Source of the DNA: Mucilaginibacter_A sp050954865
GTDB taxonomy: Bacteria; Bacteroidota; Bacteroidia; Sphingobacteriales; Sphingobacteriaceae
DNA: 7,826 nt
Assembly: GCA_050954865.1 (NCBI GenBank)
Contig: JBPBQN010000282.1
Location: 1-7,826, forward strand
Direction of reading: 5' to 3'
In this document: positions 1-4,341 of the stretch, piece after piece
How positions within the stretch are numbered: position 1 is the first letter of the stretch
How the letters are laid out: each line of letters opens with the position of its first letter
Position numbers and translations under genes: made by a program
Notes under the pieces: model-generated
What the model was told of the DNA's origin: nothing
The model's database searches: none
The model's input: only the letters and a program-made list of their open reading frames with translations

Positions 1-1
1 A

Positions 2-190
2 GCAATTGATAAAGGCACCAATGGTTTTACTTCTCCGATTTATTTGAAGAAGCTGGCGTTGGTTTACGAAAATCAGAAAAACTACAATGATGCGCTGGAT
101 GCTTATCAGAAAATAAAAACTGATTTCCCGGAAAGCAACGAAGCCACCAATATTGATAAATACATTGCTCGCGTGCAGGCACAAAAATAA
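2..190 (+). CDS. TPR-repeat protein, C-terminal end (5' truncated by window edge)
   Basis: An open frame enters from the left edge and ends at TAA 188-190, giving 62 visible residues. Residues about 18-45 (LALVYENQKNYNDALDAY and onward through KIKTDFPES) fit the last tetratricopeptide repeat: an A helix with L..VY, then the NYNDALDAYQK helix and a proline at the repeat boundary. A short charged helix with no further domain follows. TPR proteins act as protein-protein scaffolds; the partner cannot be told from this fragment. The next gene on the same strand is ribH, and a TPR gene just upstream of ribH is a neighbourhood I recall from Bacteroidota genomes. Whether it carries a signal peptide or other domains lies outside the window. 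Confidence 0.8.
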   Translation, partial: AIDKGTNGFTSPIYLKKLALVYENQKNYNDALDAYQKIKTDFPESNEATNIDKYIARVQAQK

Positions 191-199
191 ACAGGTAAA

Positions 200-232
200 T
201 TTTTACCCGATAAAAGAAGTATCAGGTAAAAA
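200..232 (+). repeat. Hairpin repeat, copy 1 (GATAAAAGAAGTATC core), upstream of ribH
   Basis: TTTTTACC (200-207) pairs with GGTAAAAA (225-232). Inside, after one C/A mismatch, GATA (209-212) pairs with TATC (220-223) around the 7-nt loop AAAGAAG. The core GATAAAAGAAGTATC differs by one base from the core at 933-947. It lies 9 bp after the TPR stop and 21 bp before the ribH start. No T-run follows on the plus strand, so it is not a classical terminator in that direction. The left arm could alternatively pair weakly with GGTAAA at 194-199. Function is unknown. Confidence 0.6.
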
Positions 233-253
233 CGTCAACAATAAAACTTTCTG

Positions 254-748
254 ATGGCCTCTCAATTAAAAAATTTATCTGATTTTTCGCACACAACAAT
301 ACCGTCAGCTGCAAATTATCGTTTCGGCATTGTAGTTGCAGAATGGAATGCAGCAATAACAAATGCTTTACTGGAAGGCGCTTATCAAACTTTGATCAGT
401 AATCAGGCAAAAGAAGAAAATATCAAAATTTACCCTGTTCCGGGAAGTTTTGAGTTGACTTCCGGTGCGGAGTTATTACTGAAAAAAGGTGAAGTTGATG
501 CCGTAATCTGTTTGGGTTGTGTGATACAGGGCGAAACCCGGCACTTTGATTTTATTTGCAATGCAGTAGCTAACGGCGTAAGCAATGTATCGATAAAATA
601 TTCAAAACCGGTTATTTTTGGCGTATTAACAACCGATAATCAGCAACAGGCAATTGATCGTTCGGGTGGCAAACATGGCAACAAAGGTGATGAAGCGGCT
701 ATAACTGCCATAAAAATGGTAGAATTGGCTGAAACCTTAATGCGGTAA
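254..748 (+). CDS. ribH: 6,7-dimethyl-8-ribityllumazine synthase
   Basis: This enzyme condenses 5-amino-6-ribitylamino-uracil with 3,4-dihydroxy-2-butanone 4-phosphate to give lumazine, the penultimate step of cytosolic riboflavin synthesis. The 164-residue length is normal for the family. Family landmarks are visible: the aromatic-Asn pair W31-N32 in the substrate pocket, PGSFEL at 63-68, the GETRHFD segment at 93-99 with the expected catalytic histidine H97, and AIDRSGGKHGNKG at 133-145 with the phosphate-binding arginine R136. Lumazine synthases usually assemble as pentamers or 60-mers; the sequence alone cannot say which. The ATG at 254 is chosen because it leaves a typical short N-terminal tail before the first beta strand (YRFGIVVAEWN). 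No Shine-Dalgarno site and no FMN-riboswitch consensus are visible upstream. The 63-bp leader instead holds hairpin copy 1. Other rib genes are not nearby, which is common outside clustered rib operons. Confidence 0.97.
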   Translation: MASQLKNLSDFSHTTIPSAANYRFGIVVAEWNAAITNALLEGAYQTLISNQAKEENIKIYPVPGSFELTSGAELLLKKGEVDAVICLGCVIQGETRHFDFICNAVANGVSNVSIKYSKPVIFGVLTTDNQQQAIDRSGGKHGNKGDEAAITAIKMVELAETLMR

Positions 749-777
749 AACAGGTATTATTTGATTTTAACGGATTG

Positions 778-785
778 TAAATTTA
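778..785 (+). promoter_or_regulatory. Possible -7 element (TAAATTTA) before the small lipoprotein gene
   Basis: TAAATTTA matches the Bacteroidota -7 consensus TAnnTTTG at all fixed positions but the last. It ends 5 bp before the ATG at 791, similar to the spacing at ytxJ and lipA. A TTTG at 760-763 could be a -33 element but is only 14 bp away, shorter than usual. Weak evidence on its own in AT-rich DNA. Confidence 0.3.
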
Positions 786-790
786 CCCAA

Positions 791-898
791 ATGAGAAAAA
801 TAATTTTACTGGCTGTATTAGCTGCGGCGTTATCAGGTTCTTTATCTTCGTGCGCTTCCAAACTTTGCCCGGCTTATGGCAACAGTCATCATAGATAA
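791..898 (+). CDS. Small 35-residue lipoprotein, unknown function
   Basis: The frame from ATG 791 to TAA 896-898 encodes a complete type II secretion signal: a basic start (MRK), a hydrophobic stretch (IILLAVLAAAL), and the lipobox LSSC at 18-21 with C21 as the lipidated residue. The predicted mature lipopeptide has only 15 residues, CASKLCPAYGNSHHR, with a second cysteine (C26, in a CPAYG motif) and two adjacent histidines. No acidic residues follow the lipidated cysteine, so there is no obvious Bacteroidota surface-export signal, and a periplasm-facing location is likelier. Very short lipoproteins with a Cys-Pro-Ala-Tyr segment seem familiar from this phylum, but I cannot name a family. It sits 42 bp after ribH and 66 bp before ytxJ on the same strand. 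The alternative is a chance frame, but the exact signal-peptide architecture argues against that. Confidence 0.72.
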   Translation: MRKIILLAVLAAALSGSLSSCASKLCPAYGNSHHR

Positions 899-925
899 TC
901 GGCTTATTGTCAATTTGTAAAATAT

Positions 926-954
926 TTAGGGTGATAAAAGAAGCATCGCCCTAA
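926..954 (+). repeat. Hairpin repeat, copy 2 (GATAAAAGAAGCATC core), upstream of ytxJ
   Basis: TTAGGGTGAT (926-935) pairs with ATCGCCCTAA (945-954). This gives ten pairs including one G-U, around the loop AAAAGAAGC. The core matches copy 1 and the large palindrome at 5874-5929, while the outer arms differ yet still pair. The right arm runs into a TAATTTTG promoter-like element (952-959), and the ytxJ ATG is only 10 bp beyond the hairpin. It could be an operator overlapping the promoter, a terminator for the small lipoprotein gene (an ATTTTGTT tract follows), or a dispersed repeat. Confidence 0.65.
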
Positions 955-959
955 TTTTG
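952..959 (+). promoter_or_regulatory. Probable -7 element (TAATTTTG) of ytxJ
   Basis: TAATTTTG is an exact match to the Bacteroidota -7 consensus TAnnTTTG. It lies 5 bp before the ATG at 965, so transcription from it would give an essentially leaderless mRNA. A clear TTTG-type -33 box at the usual spacing is absent; that place is occupied by hairpin copy 2. Confidence 0.5.
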
Positions 960-964
960 TTGCC

Positions 965-1297
965 ATGAATTGGATCAATCTTACTTCCGCAGAACAACTA
1001 AACGAAATTAAAGCTGCAACAGGCTATAGCATCATATTTAAGCATAGCACGCGCTGCTCAATCAGCATGATGGCTAAAAAAAGATTTGAGCTGGATGGCA
1101 AACTGTTTGACGAAAACGTTACGCCGCTTTATTTTTTAGATTTAATTAAATACCGAGAATTATCTGCAAAAGTTGCCGAGATTTTCGAAATTCATCACGA
1201 ATCTCCGCAGTTGCTGCTGATCAAAGATGGTGAGTGTATTTTGGATCAATCACACTCATCCATCTCCGCAGAAGAAGCAGTAGAATCGATACAGTAA
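965..1297 (+). CDS. ytxJ: Bacillithiol-system monothiol bacilliredoxin-like protein (YtxJ/BrxC family)
   Basis: The 110-residue protein matches the YtxJ/BrxC (formerly DUF2847) thioredoxin-fold family in length and layout. After the first beta strand (YSIIFKHS) comes the family's H-S-x-x-C-x-I-S signature, here HSTRCSIS at 27-34, with C31 as the only candidate redox cysteine in the motif. A CxxC pair is absent, so this is a monothiol type. The ESPQLLLIKDGE segment (199-210 nt-level neighbourhood of residues 79-90) supplies the cis-proline-like strand found in thioredoxin folds. In Firmicutes BrxC takes part in removing bacillithiol from S-bacillithiolated proteins in the cytosol; many Bacteroidota also make bacillithiol, so a similar role is inferred. 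It converges on the OsmC-family gene with 8 bp between stops. Upstream are a perfect -7 element and hairpin copy 2. Biosynthetic bsh genes are not in this window. Confidence 0.88.
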   Translation: MNWINLTSAEQLNEIKAATGYSIIFKHSTRCSISMMAKKRFELDGKLFDENVTPLYFLDLIKYRELSAKVAEIFEIHHESPQLLLIKDGECILDQSHSSISAEEAVESIQ

Positions 1298-1310
1298 TAC
1301 TGTTTTTACC
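1295..1310. repeat. 16-bp sequence shared with 4287-4302 (TAATACTGTTTTTACC)
   Basis: This 16-mer starts exactly at the ytxJ stop codon and runs into the last codons of the convergent OsmC-family gene. The identical 16-mer starts at the stop codon of the anti-sigma gene at 4287. Here ACTG and CAGT (1299-1302 and 1310-1313) could form only a 4-bp stem, so it is not a convincing terminator. Confidence 0.4.
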
Positions 1311-1707
1311 AGTTAAAATTTACTGACTTTTTAATATCAGGATGCAAGCTAAGATAAACAGGGCAGGTTAAAGCTGCCCTTTCTAATATCATTTGCTGCT
1401 TATCTGAGTATTTTTCAGGAAATTTTAAATCAATACCAATCTCTCCAATACGTCGCGGACTTGCAGCCATAGTTTTAGTAATAGCGCAAGTTGTATTTTC
1501 AATATTAATTTGATGTTCGCGTGCAGCAATTCCCATAATAGTTAACATGCAGCTTCCTAAAGAAGCAGCTAGTAAATCCGTTGGCGAAAAAGCTTCGCCT
1601 TTGCCTTGATTATCTATTGGCGCATCCGTTAAAATTTCTGTACCGGATTGAACGTGTGTGGCTTGGGTTCTTAATGTGCCTTGATATACGGTTTCTATAG
1701 TAGCCAT
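1306..1707 (-). CDS. OsmC/Ohr-superfamily thiol peroxidase
   Basis: The 133-residue product has the size and layout of OsmC-family proteins, which form obligate dimers and reduce organic hydroperoxides through two cysteines. The first cysteine, C53, is in the conserved helix FSPTDLLAASLGSCMLTI (40-57), which matches the P..L....L.SC pattern. The second, C115, is in ALTCPVYLSL (112-121), matching the CPVS..L segment. A third cysteine, C74, lies in the intervening strand region and is not part of the family pair. Sequence features resemble the YhfA/OsmC-like branch more than Ohr, but I would not assign a subfamily. The ATG at 1707 begins the standard beta strand (ETVYQGTLRTQ), and the leader is A/T-rich with no Shine-Dalgarno. 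The gene diverges from lipA across 114 bp and converges with ytxJ, another thiol-redox gene. Confidence 0.93.
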   Translation of the reverse strand: MATIETVYQGTLRTQATHVQSGTEILTDAPIDNQGKGEAFSPTDLLAASLGSCMLTIMGIAAREHQINIENTTCAITKTMAASPRRIGEIGIDLKFPEKYSDKQQMILERAALTCPVYLSLHPDIKKSVNFNW

Positions 1708-1779
1708 TTTTTTAATTTTTAGATGAGCAAATTAAACAAATTGCCGTCAGTTGATCGTCATTAACTTTTTTGATTAAAG

Positions 1780-1809
1780 AGTAATTCTTATAAATAAATC
1801 AGAATTACT
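1780..1809. promoter_or_regulatory. Perfect 9-bp inverted repeat in the lipA promoter region (candidate operator)
   Basis: AGTAATTCT (1780-1788) and AGAATTACT (1801-1809) are perfect reverse complements separated by 12 bp. The right arm directly abuts the TAGTTTTG -7 element, so the repeat fills the place where the -33 box and spacer would lie. This geometry suits a dimeric transcription factor site, either a repressor or an activator replacing a missing -33 box. The divergent OsmC-family gene starts 73 bp away, so one factor could affect both. The regulator is unknown. Confidence 0.5.
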
Positions 1810-1817
1810 TAGTTTTG
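1810..1817 (+). promoter_or_regulatory. Probable -7 element (TAGTTTTG) of lipA
   Basis: TAGTTTTG matches the TAnnTTTG consensus exactly and ends only 4 bp before the lipA ATG at 1822, implying a leaderless or nearly leaderless transcript. The nearest upstream TTTG-like sequence (1769-1772) is about 37 bp away, too far for a normal -33 box. Confidence 0.5.
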
Positions 1818-1821
1818 TGTT

Positions 1822-2700
1822 ATGATCGATTTACCAGTTGTTCCTGCTGTTCAAACACAACGCAAGCCAGATTGGCTGAGAGTGAAATTACCGGTTGGTA
1901 AAGAGTACGCTCATGTTCGTGGTTTGGTGGATACACATAAACTGCATACTATTTGCGAAAGCGGTAATTGCCCAAATATGGGCGAATGCTGGGGCGCAGG
2001 TACAGCAACTTTTATGATTCTGGGTAATATCTGTACGCGTTCCTGTTCTTTTTGTGCCGTTGCAACCGGTCGGCCGCTGGCGGTTGACATGAATGAACCA
2101 GAACGTGTTGCCAGTTCTGTAAAGCTGATGCAGGTAAAACACTGTGTAATTACATCGGTGGATCGTGATGATTTAAAAGATGGAGGTTCTATTATTTGGG
2201 CCGAAACGATCAATGCCATCCGCAGAGAAAGCCCGGAAACTACGCTGGAAACGTTGATTCCTGATTTTAGAGGAAACTGGGAAAACTTGGATCGGGTGAT
2301 TGCTGTGCGTCCGGAAGTGATTTCTCATAATTTAGAAACCGTAAGAGAACTGACTAAAGAAGTACGCATCCAGGCAAAATATGATCGTAGTTTAGAATGT
2401 TTGCGCCGTATTTCTGCAGCTGGCATTCGTACAAAATCAGGCATCATGCTGGGTTTAGGCGAGCAGGAACATCAGGTTTTGCAGGCAATGAATGATTTGC
2501 TGGAAGCTGGTGTACACATCTTAACTTTGGGCCAATATTTGCAACCTACCAAAAGCCATCATCCGGTTTTAGATTGGATTCATCCGGATCAGTTTCAGTT
2601 TTACAAAACAATAGGATTAAAAATGGGTTTCAGATACGTAGAAAGCGGTCCGCTGGTCCGGTCTTCTTATCACGCCGAAAAACACCTATTTGAATTTTAA
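1822..2700 (+). CDS. lipA: Lipoyl synthase
   Basis: LipA is a cytosolic radical-SAM enzyme that inserts two sulfur atoms into octanoyl chains attached to lipoate-dependent proteins such as the E2 subunits of pyruvate and 2-oxoglutarate dehydrogenases and GcvH. Both iron-sulfur sites are complete. The auxiliary cluster motif CX4CX5C is C45-C50-C56 (CESGNCPNMGEC). The radical-SAM motif CX3CX2C is C71-C75-C78 (CTRSCSFC). The C-terminal RSSY motif (280-283), whose serine ligates the auxiliary cluster in known structures, is also present. The 292-residue length is typical. ATG 1822 is chosen because it gives the normal short N-terminus before KPDWLRVKLP, and a consensus -7 element lies directly upstream. 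The ECF sigma gene begins 22 bp after the stop with no terminator between, so readthrough is expected. No lipB partner is in view. Confidence 0.98.
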   Translation: MIDLPVVPAVQTQRKPDWLRVKLPVGKEYAHVRGLVDTHKLHTICESGNCPNMGECWGAGTATFMILGNICTRSCSFCAVATGRPLAVDMNEPERVASSVKLMQVKHCVITSVDRDDLKDGGSIIWAETINAIRRESPETTLETLIPDFRGNWENLDRVIAVRPEVISHNLETVRELTKEVRIQAKYDRSLECLRRISAAGIRTKSGIMLGLGEQEHQVLQAMNDLLEAGVHILTLGQYLQPTKSHHPVLDWIHPDQFQFYKTIGLKMGFRYVESGPLVRSSYHAEKHLFEF

Positions 2701-2707
2701 TATTTTG

Positions 2708-2715
2708 TAATTTTA
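2708..2715 (+). promoter_or_regulatory. Possible -7 element (TAATTTTA) before the sigma factor gene
   Basis: TAATTTTA differs from TAnnTTTG only at the last base and ends 7 bp before the TTG start at 2723. This repeats the close spacing seen at ytxJ and lipA. It would give the sigma/anti-sigma pair its own promoter in addition to readthrough from lipA. In such AT-rich sequence a chance match is possible. Confidence 0.3.
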
Positions 2716-2722
2716 GATCCCA

Positions 2723-3274
2723 TTGGCCAAGAAGAATAAAATATCGCTTTCCGAAGAAGAACTCATTACCGCACTTCAGAGGCAGGACAAGATTGCCGCT
2801 GAGGCATTGTACGATATGTATTCGGCTTCTCTATTTGGCGTGATTATTAGGATCGTACAAAATAATGAAATAGCAGAAGACCTTTTACAGGAAACTTTTG
2901 TAAAAGTCTGGAATTCCTTTTCATCTTACAGTTCTGACAAAGGCCGTCTGTTTACCTGGATGGTGAATATTGCCAGAAACCTCTCAATTGATAAAATAAG
3001 ATCAAAAGATTATAAAAATCAAACAAAAAACCATGAGCTCGAAATAAACGTAAATTCTATAGATGAAAGCAGAAACACTGCTTATAAGCCCGAACTGTTA
3101 GGCGTTAAAGACTTGGTTGACAAGTTGAAACCTGAACAAAAAATAATCCTTGACCTGGTTTATTTTAAAGGTTATACACATCTAGAAGCAGCCGATGAGT
3201 TGAGTATTCCTCTTGGTACGATTAAAACCCGATTACGGATGGCTATCATACAATTAAGGAAATATTTTAATTAG
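2723..3274 (+). CDS. ECF-type RNA polymerase sigma factor
   Basis: The 183-residue protein has the two-domain build of extracytoplasmic-function sigma factors, which direct RNA polymerase to a small stress or surface regulon. Region 2 spans about 23-95, with the polymerase-binding and -10-melting part in EDLLQETFVKVWNSFSSY (52-69) and GRLFTWMVNIARNLSIDKIR (74-93). A non-conserved linker follows (about 96-125). Region 4 spans about 128-181 and contains the helix-turn-helix HLEAADELSIPLGTIKTRL (153-171). The start is TTG: an in-frame TAG at 2714-2716 rules out anything much further upstream, and no ATG precedes region 2 until M32, which would cut into it. The anti-sigma gene follows after a single base, so the two are surely co-expressed and probably translationally coupled. 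The target regulon cannot be read from this window. Confidence 0.93.
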   Translation: MAKKNKISLSEEELITALQRQDKIAAEALYDMYSASLFGVIIRIVQNNEIAEDLLQETFVKVWNSFSSYSSDKGRLFTWMVNIARNLSIDKIRSKDYKNQTKNHELEINVNSIDESRNTAYKPELLGVKDLVDKLKPEQKIILDLVYFKGYTHLEAADELSIPLGTIKTRLRMAIIQLRKYFN

Positions 3275-3275
3275 C

Positions 3276-4289
3276 GTGGAAGATATAAAGCAATATATTG
3301 AATCTGGGATTTTAGAACTTTACGTTCTGGATAATCTCACGCCTCAGGAAAGAAGAGAAGTGGAGGCGTATGCTGCAATTCATCCTGCCATTAAACACGA
3401 ACTGAACGATATAAGCCGAACAATGGAACTTTTTGCAGATCATAACGCTATTGAACCACGCGAAAGTTTAAGAGAAACTGTTATTAATCAATTAATAAAC
3501 AGCAATTCTAAAAACAACCTTTTCTTAAAAAAAGATTTTTCTTCAAATGATCATCAGATAATTCCTTTAAAAACGGTTAACCAAACTCCTTTTTATAAAT
3601 ATGCTTTTGCAGCAAGTGTAGCTTTGTTGCTGGTAAGCCTGATTGCTTTGTTCAATACTTACAATCGCTTAAACGATTTTAAACAACAACTGGTTAGCTT
3701 ACAACTTCAAAATCAAAAATTTGCCAATCAGGTAAGGTTTCAGGAAAGCCAGTTAAATCAGTTACAACAAAGCTCGAACCATATCGCCATACAAAATCCT
3801 GTTTTAAAAGACAGTATTGTGGTTAGAGAAAAAGGAAATTCCGGTGAACTGATGGCTCTGGAGAATGCTTTGAAAAGATCAAAAACAAGAATTTTAGCTT
3901 TAGAAGCAGAAAACAAAAATATTGATAAAGCAGAAAGTGTTTTTTATGATCCGGATAGCCGTTTTATCAAACTAAAACAGCTTAGTGGAGATAAATCAGG
4001 TTCTGCTTTATTGATTGCCTGGAATCCAGATAAAAATAAACTATATATCAATAAAAAAGGTTCTGGTTTGGCGGCAAATGACAAAGATCATCAGTATCAG
4101 CTTTGGGCGATTCGAAAACTAAAACCGGTAAGTTTAGGTGTTTTTGATATTGGCGAAAAAGATTCAGTCATTCAAAGCATGACTTCCATTGATAAAGCTG
4201 CTGCCTTTGCTGTAACCTTAGAACCTCGTGGCGGAAGCGAAAAACCAACTTTGAAACAAATGGTTGCCATGAGCATTAGCCACAAATAA
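3276..4289 (+). CDS. Membrane anti-sigma factor with RskA-type C-terminal domain
   Basis: The 337-residue product is built like RskA-family anti-sigma factors, which hold the cognate ECF sigma at the inner membrane until released, usually by proteolysis. The N-terminal cytoplasmic region (about 1-75; ILELYVLDNLTPQERREVEAY) resembles the RskA anti-sigma domain. A single transmembrane helix spans about 107-127 (YKYAFAASVALLLVSLIALF). A Gln/Leu/Asn-rich predicted coiled coil follows (about 128-168). The periplasmic RskA domain (about 225-334) shows YQLWAIRKLKPVSLGVFDIG (274-293) and FAVTLEPRGGSEKPT (311-325). No cysteine occurs anywhere, so this is not a zinc-binding ZAS anti-sigma. The start is GTG, one base after the sigma TAG; an in-frame TAA at 3255-3257 limits alternatives. 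It ends at the convergent terminator shared with nnr. Confidence 0.92.
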   Translation: MEDIKQYIESGILELYVLDNLTPQERREVEAYAAIHPAIKHELNDISRTMELFADHNAIEPRESLRETVINQLINSNSKNNLFLKKDFSSNDHQIIPLKTVNQTPFYKYAFAASVALLLVSLIALFNTYNRLNDFKQQLVSLQLQNQKFANQVRFQESQLNQLQQSSNHIAIQNPVLKDSIVVREKGNSGELMALENALKRSKTRILALEAENKNIDKAESVFYDPDSRFIKLKQLSGDKSGSALLIAWNPDKNKLYINKKGSGLAANDKDHQYQLWAIRKLKPVSLGVFDIGEKDSVIQSMTSIDKAAAFAVTLEPRGGSEKPTLKQMVAMSISHK

Positions 4290-4302
4290 TACTGTTTTTA
4301 CC
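4287..4302. repeat. 16-bp sequence shared with 1295-1310 (TAATACTGTTTTTACC)
   Basis: Identical to 1295-1310, and again beginning at a stop codon. The following GTATAAAAATAG makes the stretch 4295-4314 resemble hairpin copy 1 (TTTTTACC then a GATAAAAGAAG-like run, roughly 16 of 20 bases), so it may be a decayed copy of that family. A 13-base match recurs inside the nnr coding region at 5131-5143, which may be chance. Confidence 0.35.
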
Positions 4303-4306
4303 GTAT

Positions 4307-4341
4307 AAAAATAGCTAAGCAAACAAAGCTTAGCTATTTTT
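4307..4341. terminator. Bidirectional intrinsic terminator between anti-sigma gene and nnr
   Basis: A perfect 14-bp stem joins 4307-4320 to 4328-4341, with the core ATAGCTAAGC / GCTTAGCTAT around the 7-nt loop AAACAAA. A T-tract runs to 4343 on the plus strand, and the matching A-tract at 4307-4311 serves as a U-tract for the minus strand. It lies between convergent genes and overlaps the nnr stop codon (4330-4332), so it can end transcripts from both sides. Confidence 0.9.

Noticed and set aside
191..253. FMN riboswitch upstream of ribH
   Set aside because: The leader is only 63 bp and lacks the conserved RFN-element blocks; only a simple hairpin is present.
1298..1313. Intrinsic terminator between the convergent ytxJ and OsmC-family genes
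   Set aside because: Only a 4-bp stem (ACTG/CAGT) with a T-rich loop and no proper U-tract after the stem; too weak to call.
1888..2219. Two open frames on the minus strand inside lipA
   Set aside because: They lie wholly within a well-supported lipA coding region, have no recognisable domain, and look like antisense shadows of its codon pattern.
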